Shown in pieces: positions 11,188 through 22,973 of a stretch of DNA of 64,000 nucleotides; positions within the stretch are counted from its first letter, which is position 1, and each line of letters starts with the position of its first letter. The position numbers and the translations under genes were made by a program. Under the pieces are notes generated by a model, which was not told the origin of the DNA, made no database searches, and saw only the letters and a program-made list of their open reading frames with translations. Source of the DNA: Ampelomyces quisqualis (taxonomy: Eukaryota; Ascomycota; Dothideomycetes; Pleosporales; Phaeosphaeriaceae); assembly GCA_018398575.1 (NCBI GenBank), contig JAGTXZ010000024.1, positions 1,116,001 to 1,180,000 of the forward strand, written 5' to 3'.

Positions 11188-12881
11188 ACTGCCCCTACAC
11201 TGCCCCCGCACACACTCCTCCCTCCATCGACCCTTCTCCGCCATCGCTCGTGTCTGTGCATACAACCTTTGCCAACGCACCGACTAAGGCGCAACAAGTG
11301 TACGGGCATTTGATGCCCTCCCTCCATGGCCGTCTACTATTGCGCCATGGCCTCGGGTCGTTGTTTGCATCTCCTGCAATCTCCCACTGCAATAACACGC
11401 CGACACTGTGCCACTTGCTTCGACAAACGAGGCTCCATGCGAGTCCAACGTCCCGTGGGCGCTTTGCCGCCGTCGTACAGAGCGAACGCTGTTTCTCTCC
11501 ATCGTTACATCAACTACACCAAAACCGTACTTGCCTGCTTCAGCTTCGTTGGAAACGTGAAACCTGTGCCCTTGATGGTGGGCCCAGCATGTCCCTCCCT
11601 ATCCCGGTCATTGGGTTTTTCTTGCAGCCAGTTACGCGCATCGTCGAGGCGAGCAAGGGAGACGAATCCCAGCTACCCGGATCCAGGTCGTCAAAGACCC
11701 ATACGAAGCCCTTTTGTGGGGAAAGGCATCGTTCTTCGCTGCCCTGCACCTCCACGGCTGACCTGCGTGCACTAGTCCATGATACGGACCGCCCGGCCAG
11801 CACAGAACGTGACACGCGACGAAGCTTGGCTTCTCCACATTCTTCACCAGGGAGCTGACGGCCGCCCGCCGCCCTCCAGGCCACCCATCTCCCCTACCAC
11901 ACAACCGCCTCGTAATGACCGGCGTGCCACATCACCCACCGCTCCGTTGCACGCGCATGGCCATTTGCCACTCTTGCACGTTGGGCATCGGCTGCCTGCA
12001 GCATCTGCCTCTCTTCCCTTGCAGCCGATCGACCCCGACGTGTCACGGTACAACACATCGCCTTGGCTACCTCGTCCACGTGATGCCATTCTGCTTGCCT
12101 GTCGACTGAGCATTCCTAAGTAAGCCACCCACGACCTTGATCATGTTCGTCGACGAAAGAGTCACGGCAATTAAACACTTGATGCTCTCGACGCCCTCAC
12201 CACAAGAATGCTGTCTGTGAGACGCCCTTTTCTCATCACGCCGGCCAAGTGGCCACCATGACGAGACACTTTGCAAAAGAGATATGTGTACACACTGATT
12301 TCCCTGAAACCTCGGTCTGTCAAGTATGTGAACACATTGGTCCAACATGTCGGTCTTGTGCATTAAACCGATGCCTCAAGATGGTGACTTTGCACTGAGC
12401 AACGAAGAGCGAGCTTGGAAGAGTCAAAGTTTCCATTCCTGCCTGAAAACACTCCTGTACAGTACACTCTTGATATACATGGCAAATCTCTGACCTGGAT
12501 GAACCTCTCCTCACCCAAGTAGACCCTTGGTCCTCCCAGGACTCACACCCATCATCTCCAACGCAAATCCTTCCTCTTCTCCACGTGTGCGATTGACTTG
12601 CCTCTCTAGGCTAGCCCCTAGATGGTACTAACAGCACAAAAAAAACACAATGATATACATATACAGACATATACATCCACCACGAAAAAAAAGTAGGTCG
12701 TCGGTGCACCTCAGCTCACTACCTTTGTACACGTATAAACTACACAACCGGAAAACTTGGGACCAGCCCGTTCAACCAAACGCAACGCTTTCTCGCCTGC
12801 ACTTTCTCCGGCGTCTGCCTTAACAGGACAAAAGGGACTGTGGGGTTTTTTTCCTATACAACCCCCCTTTGGAACAGCGTC

Positions 12882-12911
12882 AGGCTACGCTAGGCTGCGC
12901 TAGGCTACGTA
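12882..12911. repeat. Decamer AGGCTRCGCT repeat
   Basis: Three consecutive copies of an AGGCT(A/G)CG-type decamer, followed by a GTACGCTACGCT extension. Confidence 0.6.
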
Positions 12912-13373
12912 CGCTACGCTGCTCTCCGCCCCCACAACACCAATCAAGCTTGACGTGCGCGCCTTCCATGACCTACACCAAAAAAAATTGGATCAAAGGC
13001 CCGCTGGACCTTCATCACACACACAACAGTCTCACCAAGATCACTTGCCACGAAGAAAAAAAAAGACCATGGTTTGGTACTGCTGATTTCATCTACATAC
13101 ACCCCACTCCGTCTACTATATTGGGACCCATGAATCATTTCCCATGCTCGTTTTTCATCTTCCATGCTCATCATTCCATAAGCTTTGCCGTAAAAACTCA
13201 TCATCCATCTCCTCTCCCTCCCTGTTTTTTTTTGGGCACAAGGAAAATCCATCCACCGTCTCAAAGGGTGGGGGTATAATGCCTACTACCATGTCGACAT
13301 GAACAAAACTAACGCGCAAAAGGCAAAATAGAACACAATCTAACTACCGCATGTCAGCCTACACCCAGCACAT

Positions 13374-16300
13374 CTATTTCTTGCCCTTCTTCTTCTTCTT
13401 CTTGTTCGCACCCGACGTCGTAGGCGTGCTGGGTTCAGAAGTCTTGGCTTCTTCGGCCGTGGCATCAACGGGGGACTTGGGCTCGTCGTCGCTCTTCGAT
13501 TCCTCAGCCGCACCAGAATTGCACGCCTCTTCAACGACTGCGGACTGAAGTTCCTCGGGGAGAGCAGCTTCTTCTTCCTTCTGCATCTTGTCTTCGACTG
13601 GGTCTGCAGGAGCAGGGGCAGCTTCTTCAGGGGCCTTGACGGCGTCTTCGTCCTTGGCACCTTCGGGCTCAGCGACCATGGGCGAGTCAACCTTTACGTC
13701 TTCCTTGGGAGCCTCGACTTCGCCGTCTTCCTCAACGATCTTGGCATCTTCTTCAGGAGCAGCCCCAGTAGCCGGCGACTCTGTCAATTCGGCTTCCTTC
13801 TCCTTGAGCTTTGCGACAACCTCGTCATTCAACTCCTGTAGCTTCTCGGCCTCGCTCTTAACCTGCGCGAGATGTTCTTTGAGTGATTTCGTCTCCGTCA
13901 TTGCGTCTTGAAGCTGCTTCTGAACCTCGGTGGTGTCGGTCTCGAACTTGGCGACCATGGCACCAAGGTTGTTGCGGAGCGACTCGGACTCGATGAGAGA
14001 TTCCTGAGTTGACTTCAAGCGGGCATCGGCTTCGGACTTGGCCTTCTCGAGCTCCATCAGACTGTCGGATGCCTTGGTGGACTCCTCAAGCTTAGACTCG
14101 AGCTCCGCAATCTTGGTGTCGAGCTCGGCCTTCTCCGTGGCCATCTTCTCACCCGAAGCCTTGAGATCTGCGACCTCAGCCTTGAGCGTCTCAGCCTCCT
14201 CAGCTGCCTGCTTGGATGCCTTGAGTTCTTCTTCGGTTGTCGAAAGCTTGGTCTTTGCCTCCTCCAACTCAGCCTCGGCTTTTTTGGCGGCCTCGAGGTC
14301 GGCGTTGGCTTTGTCCAGCTGGCTCTGCAACTCGGTGATCTTACCACCATCCTCTGTAGCAGCAGCGAGGTCCTTCTCAGCCGCCTCTTTGGCAGCCTTA
14401 AGCTCCTCGTGCTCAGCAGTGACCTTTTCAAGTTGGGTCTGCAGATCTTTGGCTTTCTCCTCGTGGGTTTCGGACGCCCTCTTGAGCTCCTCAAGTTCAC
14501 CCTGAGTAGTCGACAAAGTGTTCTTGGTCTCCTCGTGGGACGATTCTGCAGCCTTGATGGCGTCTTCGTGACCAGAGGTCGACTCCTTCAACTCAGCAAG
14601 AGACGTCTCAGCAGCAGTCTTCGCCTCTTCCGCGGTAGTAAGCTGCTCCTTGATGGTGTCGTATTCAGATACCTTGGCTGCGAGATCCTTCTCCAAGGCT
14701 ACGACCTTCTCTTCAGCCTCACCGGTCGACGATTTGGCGACCACAAGTGCTTCAGCATGCTCTACGTCCTTGGCCTCTAGCTTGCTATTGGCCTCCTTAA
14801 GTGAAGCCTCAAGCTCGACGAGCTTGCCCGCATCAGCCTTCGCCTCGGCCAACTCCTTCTCCAAAGCCTCAACTTTGGTAGTGAGATCGTCGGCCTGGCC
14901 CTTGGATGACTCAGTAGCCTGCAGAGCTTCGGTGAGCTTGCCTTCAGTTTCCTCGACCTTGGAATTGGATTCTTTCAGCGAAGCCTCCAGGGTAGCAATC
15001 TTGGCAGAGAGTTCGTCAGTGTCGCCCTTTGCGGATTCACCAGCTTTCTTGGCCTCCTCAACCTCCGCTTCCTTAGTCTTGAGGGATGCCTCGAGCTCAG
15101 CAATAGTGCTGCGAAGACCTTCTGCCTCTCCTGATGCTGACTCGGTAGCCTTGCTCGACTCTTCCTTCGCGGCTTCAAGGTCAGTCTTAGCCGACGCCAA
15201 TGACTGCTCAAGCTCGGCAACCTTGGTCTGGAGGCTCTCCGCATCAGCCTTGGCAGATTCGACTGCTTTGCTAGACTCCTCCTTCGTGGTAGTAGCCTCT
15301 TGCTGTGCAGTTGCGAGGGACGATTCCAACTCGGTGATCTTGCTTTGCAGACCCTCAGCCTCCACCTTTGCGGACTCTGAAGCCTTTGAGGTGTCAGCCT
15401 TGGCAGCGGCGAGGGCCTCTTCCAATTCGGTAATTCTCGCGTGAAGACCATCGTTGTCGCCCTTGGCAGAATCTTTGGCGATCGCAACATCTTTTTGCGC
15501 ATCGCCAAGTTTCGTCTCCAAGTCTGTGACAATGGCGCGTAGACCCTCCGCCTCTTCATTGGCAGATGAAGTGGCCTTCTCAGCGTCCTCCTTTGCTGCA
15601 GCAAGCGCGGTCTCTAACTCGGTAATCTTTGCCTTTGACGATTCTGAGGCGGAAGAAACCTCGCCCTTGGCGGACTCCAACTCGGCGTCCTTGACAGCAA
15701 GACCATCCTTTGCCTCCTTCAAAGAGGCTTCAAGTTCAGCGACCTTGGCTGCAGACTCTTCTGAAACGGCGTTGGCATTGCCCTTGGCGCCCTCAAGTTC
15801 CTTTTCCAAGTCAGCGACCTTGGCGTTGAGAGTGTCGACATTGCTCTTGGCCTCTTCGGCAGACTTGACAGCCTCATCACGTTCAGCGGTGGCAGACTCC
15901 AGTTCTGATGCCTTGGCAGCCAAGTCGTCTTGGGCCTTCTTCAATGAAGCCTCGAGCTCAGTGAGATTGCTGCGCAAACCCTCAGCGTCTCCACTGGCAG
16001 TGCCAGCAGACTGGAGCTTCTCTTGCAAGGCGGCAATCTCAGCCCTTAAGCCATCGACCTCGGCCTTGGATGCCTCGGTAGTCTCAGCAGCAGCGTCGAC
16101 CGCCGCGCTGTGCTCGTCAGACTTGGCAGCAAGATCGGCCTGGGCCTTCTCGAGCTGCTCCTTTGCGTCGGTGAGGGCAGACTGGAGCTCTGATACTTTG
16201 GAGGAAGCATCGCTGGATCCGGAGGAGAGCTCGGTGATTTGCAAGCGCAGGCCTTCAGCCTCCTCTTTTGTGGCGGAGTGGGACTGCTCGAGTTCGGTGA

Positions 16301-17884
16301 GCTTGGCGCCGCGGGCAGTCAGTTCCTCGTCGTGCTGTTTCTGGAGCTCGTCGATCTGCGACTTGAGCGCGGTGATTTCAGTCGTGAGGACGGCGATCTT
16401 ATCATCCTGGGCGCTGGCTTCGCGGGACGACGCCTTGAGCTCTTCGATGCTTGCGTGTGCTTGCGACAGCAACGCCTCCTTCTCGGCGTGGGCGGCGTGG
16501 AGCTTCTCCAGGTCGCTCTTCGCAGCGGCGAGTTCGTATTCGACGCCGGCCTTCTCCGCCGCCAGCTGGTCGACGTCGGAGCGCGACTCGGGGCTGTGGG
16601 CGCCCTCGAGGCTGTGGACCGTCTGCTTCAGCTGCTCGATCTCCGCCCTGAGCGCGTCTATCTCGGCCTGCAGCTCGGCGACCCGGCCCTCCATCTCGGC
16701 CTGCACGGCGCTGCGCTCCTTGGCCTTGGCCTCGCGGACCTGCTGCACGACGACGCTGACCATGTGCTCCTCGAGGTCCTTCTTGTCCTGCTGCAGCGTG
16801 GCTTCGCGCTCCTCGAAGGCCTTCTCGCGCTCGCGGTGGTCTTCCTCGAGGACCCTGACGTGCTGGTCCTGCGACTGCGCGACCGTCTGTGCCTCGGCGA
16901 GCTGTGCTTCGCTGTGTGCGAGGCGGTGCCTGAGCTTCTCGAGCTGCACGTCGGGCGCGTCGTCGGGCGAAGGTGAAGGGGGCGCGGACACAGCTGGGGC
17001 GCGGCGGGTCAGTAAGGCGGAGGCGGGGATATACTGCGGGGCTACATGGAGTGAGAAGGGGTGGTGGGGACTGGCGCTGTTCGCTGCGCGGCGTGTTACT
17101 GGGCAGGTGGGAGGCAGAGGAAAGAGCGTGCACGTACCGATTCGGTCTTCACCGCCGGGAATCTGTGGCTCGCGGGGCGTCTCGGGCGGTGTGTCGATGC
17201 CGTTCTCGCGCGGCGTCTCCCCAGTCTTGCTGGCCGGCGTTGGCTCTGTCGTCGTCACCGGCCCGGCTGGTGAAGGTAGCTCTGGCACGGGCTGGCCGCC
17301 ACCGAAGAAGTAGTTGTACGCCCGCTTCATGCTGCTCGTTCGCTTGAGCAGACCCGGGCGCTGTGAACTCGTCGATTTCCGTCCTCTTCGCTCTTGTTGC
17401 TCCGCCCCGGCACCCGTGACTGTGACCGGTACGAGCACGTCTCCGGTCCTCTCCCTCCTCTGTGAAGGTCGAGTAAGCCTTCGGCCGAATTTCTGAGACC
17501 CCGACTGGATGTCAGCGAGGATCTGTTTCTGCTCTTTGCTCGAGACACTGGAAATCATCTTGTTAGCAATAGTCCCCACACGTGGAAGAAACGGCGGTCG
17601 GCACCCTCAACGCAGAGGAAGTGCCAATGGCAGCAACGGCAACATCATATGCAGCAGCGGCAGTCTTGATGCTTATAGCAAGCACGAGCTGCAGTGAAAA
17701 AGAGGAAGCTTCTCACCAAAGCGTTGTCGTCTTACTAGTAGTTGAGGCCTCACTCAACAACAACAGTCGGGCAAGATGAAGGGAAAAAAGGGTGCATGTA
17801 GAAAAACCAACAACAAGCAATGCGGAATCAATCAACGGGGACAATCACTTACTCATAGCTCTGCTTGCGCCCAAAGCTAGGCAT
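13374..17884 (-). CDS. Long repetitive coiled-coil protein, function unknown
   Basis: Model: complement join 13374..16993, 17138..17547, 17853..17884; 1,353 residues. Exon 1 starts at the ATG at 17884 (MPSFGRKQSY) and ends with a GTAAGT donor; joining to the TTCCAG acceptor at 17548 restores frame as Asp-Val-Ser-Ser. A second intron, 16994..17137, is 144 nt, stop-free and in frame, but has a GTACGT donor, a CTTACTGAC branch site and a CAG acceptor. The N-terminal ~200 residues are basic and Ser/Pro-rich. From about residue 215 to 1230 the chain is almost pure coiled coil, with many copies of a unit built on xELExxLxxAKxDxExA and EAEGLRxxIxELE. The acidic, Ala/Pro-rich end finishes in an eleven-residue Lys/Gly tail. 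No catalytic domain or membrane segment is seen. It could be a Golgi, spindle-pole or septal tether, but I have no evidence for a choice. Confidence 0.85.
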
Positions 17885-19647
17885 GATTCAGAACCTAATC
17901 CCAACGAATGAAAAAAAATTGCGTTATCGGTGATGGTGATTCGAGCAGAGTGGCCGCCCTGAGCACGGCGTCCGTTTTTTTTGGCGAGAGCGGTCAAGTC
18001 GCAACGGGTAACCTTTTTTATGTACGAGCACAACCACGTCGGAGCTGCCGTCTACGCAGCGACCAATTGCCAGGGTGCACGTTGCGCGATAGAGTGGAGC
18101 TTTGCAGGTCCGGCAGAATGGCGGGAGTTGTTGGTGTGTTAGCTCTTTCAATCGATAATCATTACCAGATGGCAGACAGTGAGGCGTGGGCGGGTGGGCG
18201 CATTGATATTCTTTCGGTGTGTGTCGTGGCGTTGGCCGGGTTGCGGTGCCAGCGTGCACAACATGAGATGACGACTTGGAGCCCGCGGGTAAATGTAGTG
18301 TGACTCGGCATGTCGAGCATGCTGTGTTATGGGTTGGCCTGTGGTCCTGGAATTGCCCCTCGAGTGCCCGAGTGTTTCGTCTCAATTGCCTCGAGGCGAC
18401 CTCTCCCAAATCTCGTCAGCCAGGCACAACCACGAGGGCAAGGCGCGCATGAGATACGTCGTCTTGCAACCATGACAGATGATGGATAGGGATTATGCAG
18501 GGCCGAGGCGGTTGATGCGTTGTACGGGATCCACTCCGTCTTTTCCACTTCCACTCGCCAAATTTGCTTCCCCGGCCCCCCCAAACCTCACTTTGCAAGT
18601 CATCGGAAGTTGGCTTCGCCGTCAGAGCATCACCTCACCGACTACTCCATAATCCCCCTCTTCAACTTTGAACAGTCAACGGCAACTATTCGACAATGGC
18701 CTCCTCTAGCAAAATCAAATCCTTCACCGCCAATGCACCCCAGAGTCGCCCCGCCGACCAGACATACTAACCTAATCAGCCCTGCATGCATAACCGTCAC
18801 CCGTTAGCGCTAGCGACATCTCCACCACCAGGGCCACCGCCATCTTGCAGATCAGATCTTACTCCGCCCAAGAGTTCGCAGAATTTTTTTTCTGTTGCTC
18901 TGGTGACTGATTGCGTCGCCGACGAGAGGCGTGAAGCCGAAATTTAATCCGACGCGCTTGTAGTCCCATGTTGCCGCCTCGGCCCTCGACTCCATCCCGC
19001 GCGGCGCGCGCAGATACCATGCAAGGTTATCCTGGGCTGTGCGGCGCGAGAGATTCGAGACATGACAAGAAGTAAAGTTGGATGTGCGCAGTGAAGGACC
19101 GTGAAATATGTGCGTCAAGGGATATCATTGTGCACGCACCTGGATGGCTTGGAGTAAAGTAAAGTGGGTTCCCAAAGCAGCGACAACAAATGATCAAGGA
19201 CAATCCCAAATGGCATGCTAGTCCGATGCGAAAGTATCGAGTGTTTAGTAAACAATATCCAAAACGCCACCATGATGCTGTTCACGACCGAGGAACGCTA
19301 AAGTCTATGGGCCAAGTGCAGGCCAGGGTTTTCCAGGACTTGAATAATCAAAGGTAAATATTCAACTCCAACCGCGAACGCCTGATTTGCTAAGGGGCCG
19401 AGTCAGGACGTCCCTCGCTGCTAGCTCTACCACCGCGGCGTAGAGGTCCTGACAAGCTACGCAAATGCGATCGGACTGGGTGATGCGTCGTTACAGTTAC
19501 AACCTCAGGAGTGCTGTGCGCGGTGCTGCCGGACAGCGACCGAGTGCGTCGAGCATGTCGTGTTCGCTGTCGACTCCTGCGCAACCGATCTCTGCCTGTC
19601 AAGGACACCACAAGGTTAGCTTAGTCTACAACGAAGAGGAAGTTATC
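17885..19647. other. Intergenic, upstream of coiled-coil gene and downstream of RING gene
   Basis: About 1.76 kb. The minus strand should hold the promoter of the coiled-coil gene. On the plus strand 18500-18700 is pyrimidine-rich and leads to an ATG at 18696 followed by only 24 codons; that frame ends inside a perfect TACTAAC branch-like box and a CTAATCAG acceptor-like site (18765-18779). I cannot build a gene from it. Confidence 0.45.
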
Positions 19648-21225
19648 CTATTGCTGAGGACCAAACAAACCCCTGCGTATCCGATCGCCCATGCCTCCAC
19701 TATTTGCGCCAGACCCTGCGCTGTCAGACGCAGCTTGAGCGTTGTCCGCATCGCCAGGAACCACGTATGGATTCTGCAGTGTTCCGCTACCGGATGCGTC
19801 GAAAGCCCCTGGCATCTGTCTTGAACCAGTGGCCTGCGCACCAGAGCTTGTTTGTCCACCTGCAGTTGGGTCGCTGGTTTGTGCCGCGTGATCCTTGCTG
19901 ATGCTCTTTCGGCAATGCGGGCAGGTATCGTGCTCCCCCAACCACGCACTCACGCATTGGTGATGAAACCAGTGCCTGCATGGCAACACTGTAACCTCTT
20001 CGCCGATATTGACCTCGTCCATACAGATGCTGCACTCTGCTGTGTGCTCGGCCCCAAGCATCTCTTCATCAACTTTCTTACGAGGCAGGCTGTCAATGTC
20101 GGACTGTGGGGCTGGCCCAGGGGCGTTCGATGAGGCGGTCTGCTCCATGAGCTGCGAGACTATGCGGTCGAGACCTTCTTGCGAGTAGACAAAGTCGCCC
20201 ATGTTGCCACCAGGACCAACCATACCGAGAGAGCTGAAGAGCTGTAGGAATGGGTGCGCAGGGTGTATATGGCCAGGGAGATTGTGATCATGGTCGTAGT
20301 TGTGGCCACCGTGCAAATGTGCTTCTGCGTCCCCTGCTTGATGCTGCTGGGCATGCAGACTGCCGGGCGGAGCACCTAGTGCAGCCATGAGGCCTGCGAC
20401 TACACTATTGTCATTGTTAGCTATGCTCAACATGACACTATACTTGTAGCTTACTTTGTGATATCGTCGACTGGCTCCATGCGTGGTTCGGGGTTGTTCG
20501 CATCCCGAGGAAACAGTCGAGCTCCGCCGTTGTATGTAAATCTTGATGCAGTGACCCGAGGCTGTCCTTCTGCGCCCTGTCCTCTAGCCTCGTTGAAGGC
20601 AGATTGAGTTTGATTCTGATTTGGTGCTGAGAAGAGTCCTTCGCCTTGACCTCGTTGCGGACTTGCAGGTGCCCCCGCCGCGGCTCTTGTAAGCCCATTG
20701 AGCATCGACATGAAACCGCCTATCGAAGCGGGTGCCACACCACCGGCAGCGCGGAATTGCTGGGGAGAGACTGAGCGAGTGAAGGTCGCTTGTACATTGA
20801 ATCTGCCCGGCGCGGTCTGTGTGAACTGCAAGTTACTAATGTCGCCCTCATCCGGATCGTCGCTCGCGAAGGGATTGTGGTGGGGGTTTCGATGTGGTGG
20901 GGCGTCTTCAAGGTCGGGCATTGAGTCGTTGTCGCCAACGCCTTCGGCAAACATGACGCTGTCTCGCGGGTCATTGTTGTCTTCGATCTGGACAACATCA
21001 GCAGGGCCGGCACAAATTCGTCATGTCTCGCCTTGGAGGTGGAGCTGAGAGCGAAGGTCCGCGGCAATAACTCACAATCTCGGTGAAGTCTGAGCCGCAC
21101 TCCGGACATGTCAGCCCGTGTTCGTCACGGTACCACTCGTCGGCGCATTCGTGGCAGAACATCATATCGCGGCGCGCGGGTGTTTGGTGCTGCGCCGGGG
21201 CAGGTGGGTTGCTTGATCGTTCCAT
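19648..21225 (-). CDS. RING-H2 E3 ubiquitin ligase, RNF126/RNF115-like
   Basis: Model: complement join 19648..20404, 20455..20987, 21076..21225; 479 residues. The start ATG at 21225 begins MERSSNPPAP. An N-terminal zinc ribbon follows (residues 23-43: CHEC...CPEC), like the BCA2 zinc finger of RNF126/RNF115 that binds ubiquitin. The RING-H2 domain lies at about 352-393, with CSICMDE, then C-x-H-x2-H-x2-C (CRHWFHHQC) and CPHCRKS, giving the eight zinc ligands. The regions between are low-complexity, with a His/Asp-rich patch at about 250-275. Introns of 50 and 88 nt have GTAAGC and GTGAGT donors. The protein probably transfers ubiquitin from an E2 to misfolded or membrane-derived clients in the cytosol; the substrate is unknown. 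Two zinc modules in this order make the family call firm. Confidence 0.9.
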
Positions 21226-22054
21226 GGTATATGTAAAGTAGGGTCTAGGATGACGGAGGGAGTGGACGTAGGTGTGGCCTAGGAGTGGTGAGTGGGGAAG
21301 GTGAGTAATCTGGGGAAAGGTGGGCTCAACGGCGCTGGTAGAGCAGGTGTGAGCCCGGCGTGGCAGACAAGCTCAGAACTGCAGGCGGGTGGCTATCCGA
21401 AGCCGTGAATGGACGCAGGCAGCGCAGAAGAAAGTTTCCGACGTGGCGCAGATCGCAGAGAGTGGCCTATGGGTACCGGTCAAGCTGACGGCGAAGTTTG
21501 GTGTCTTGAAGACTTGAAGCTTGATCGCAACAGCCGGTGACGTTATTGCGGGTAGATTGCGAAGTTGCGCGCCTGAGCAGGGTCCAGTGTCTGCTAGACC
21601 AGGTTGGGGGGATGCGAGGAGCTGCAGATGCAAGTGCGCCTCTCTCAATAGTGAGGTGCATTCCGCTTTGAGATTCCAGAAATCGTACGATGGCTTTATC
21701 ACAAGGCACAGTGATTGTCTCGCTTTGACTCCGCGTTTGTTCGACCACTTGACTTTAGCCTTCTTAGACTTTCTATCCGCTTCTTTGACCGTCCGTACTG
21801 CCGGAAGCCATATAGACCGAGCTACTGACCTGTACAGAACCAGTTGAGATACGTCCCAAATACTTCGAATTCATAGCAGGATGAGGTTGGAGTGTTCCCA
21901 AATCTACGCAAGTGCGAAATCATTGCTCGAATATCTCTACAGTCTGAGCCAAAGGTATACAGCCCCGCAACGCCTACGCATTCCACGTGATGGACTATCC
22001 TGATGCCCCAAAATTCACCATATCCAATAGCGTCGTTGAGTTACAGTGCCAGCA
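21226..22054. other. Intergenic, RING gene promoter and FIS1 3' flank
   Basis: About 830 bp; both flanking genes are on the minus strand. A CACGTGA box lies at 21984-21990. No protein-like open frame. Confidence 0.6.
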
Positions 22055-22620
22055 CTACCGCTTTCTTCCCCGCATCATCATGCTCCCCAGAACTCCAGCC
22101 GCGACGACCAGTCCTCCAACAATGGCTGCACCAACCATGCCCTCCTTCGCAACCTTCTCGTCGATAAGGCCTTTCAAGCTGCCTGCCTGCAAGTTTGCAG
22201 GCTCCAGCTCCAGTAACAGCTCATTGTATCTTCGTGCCTCGGCGTAGTTGCCGAGCTTGTAGTTTCCGAGCGCGAGGTAGTAGAGGCATTCACGCCGCCG
22301 TTCGCGTGAGTTGCGAAATATTTCAGAAAGTAGGCGGACGCCTTCTTGTTGGTCGGGGCGAGAGTTGGATTTTATGAGACCCTGTGAAGCAGTGAGCATG
22401 TATTCCACCGGCGCGCGGGGTAGAGCATCGCGTACCCATGCGTAGTTGAACTTTGTTTGGAGGCCGACGTATTCTCCTTCCTTTTCGTATTGCGCTCGCA
22501 GGACTTGGAGCTCTTCTGGCTTGAGCGGCGACTCAACGTCCGCGGCGTCTGCGATGTGTTAGTATCCCTTCGGCCTCTTTTTAATGCATCTGCGACCGTA
22601 CATGGTAAAGACGGCGACAT
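22055..22620 (-). CDS. FIS1: Mitochondrial fission protein Fis1
   Basis: Model: complement join 22055..22381, 22436..22548, 22602..22620; 152 residues, the normal Fis1 length. Exon 1 is only 19 nt (MSPSLPY), with a GTACGG donor and a perfect TACTAAC branch site before the acceptor at 22549. The 54-nt intron 22382..22435 is stop-free and in frame, but removing it joins NYAW to GLIKSNSR, as in other fungal Fis1. The cytosolic part is a TPR-like helical bundle (LLSEIFRNS, ECLYYLALGNYKLGNYAEA). A single C-terminal membrane span (about 128-147) and a basic RGRKR tail anchor it in the mitochondrial and peroxisomal outer membrane, where it recruits the dynamin Dnm1 through adaptors (family knowledge). 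It is divergent from SPC24 across 353 bp. Confidence 0.95.
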
Positions 22621-22973
22621 GGATGTAGTCGTGCCGAAGAACTCTGAACGACAGGTTGCGCAAAGATAGGTTCGAAGGCGATATACAAGGCAGCGTGCAC
22701 AGGCAGGTATACGAGGATCGCCTCGTGAAAACGTTCTGTGACGTACGCCTCGTGGATCCACTAGCGGTGGCGGATCAGCCGCAGTGGCTGGTGGCGCTTG
22801 GTTGCCATGCACCCGACCTGAGCGCACAGACAGCAAACAAGAACATCAACACCACGGCTCTATCACCACCATTACCTTTGCACCCTACTAACTTCGCCGG
22901 CGTGTACCACCATAACCTCTTCGAGTCGCCAAATCCACAAAAAAACCATACGCACCACGATACTACAATCAAC
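22621..22973. promoter_or_regulatory. Shared upstream region of FIS1 and SPC24
   Basis: 353 bp between the two start codons. The SPC24-proximal half is rich in CA and contains an AAAAAACC tract. It must carry the promoters of both genes; no specific factor site is recognised. Confidence 0.6.

Larger units (their letters stand above)
9681..13373. other. Long gene-poor region: medA leader/promoter and 3' flank of the coiled-coil gene
   Basis: About 3.7 kb without a convincing gene. On the medA strand a GTAAGTC donor follows CCAT near 10060-10066, which suggests an upstream non-coding or first exon; the same bases also spell ATG-TAA. From about 10450 to 11000 the plus strand is very G-rich, and 11000-12100 is C-rich with tandem repeats. 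Large overlapping open frames on several frames of both strands (for example 11040-11858 plus) are low-complexity products of base composition. From about 12640 to 13370 the sequence is A-rich and probably 3' UTR of the coiled-coil gene. Confidence 0.5.

Noticed and set aside
11040..11858. 272-codon open frame on the plus strand
   Set aside because: Low-complexity Ser/Leu/Pro/His text in a repeat-rich, GC-skewed region; competing frames on both strands; no motif.
14650..17313. Long Ser/Ala-rich frames on the plus strand (for example 15454-17313)
   Set aside because: Exact antisense of the repetitive coiled-coil gene; the biased codon use keeps the opposite frame open.
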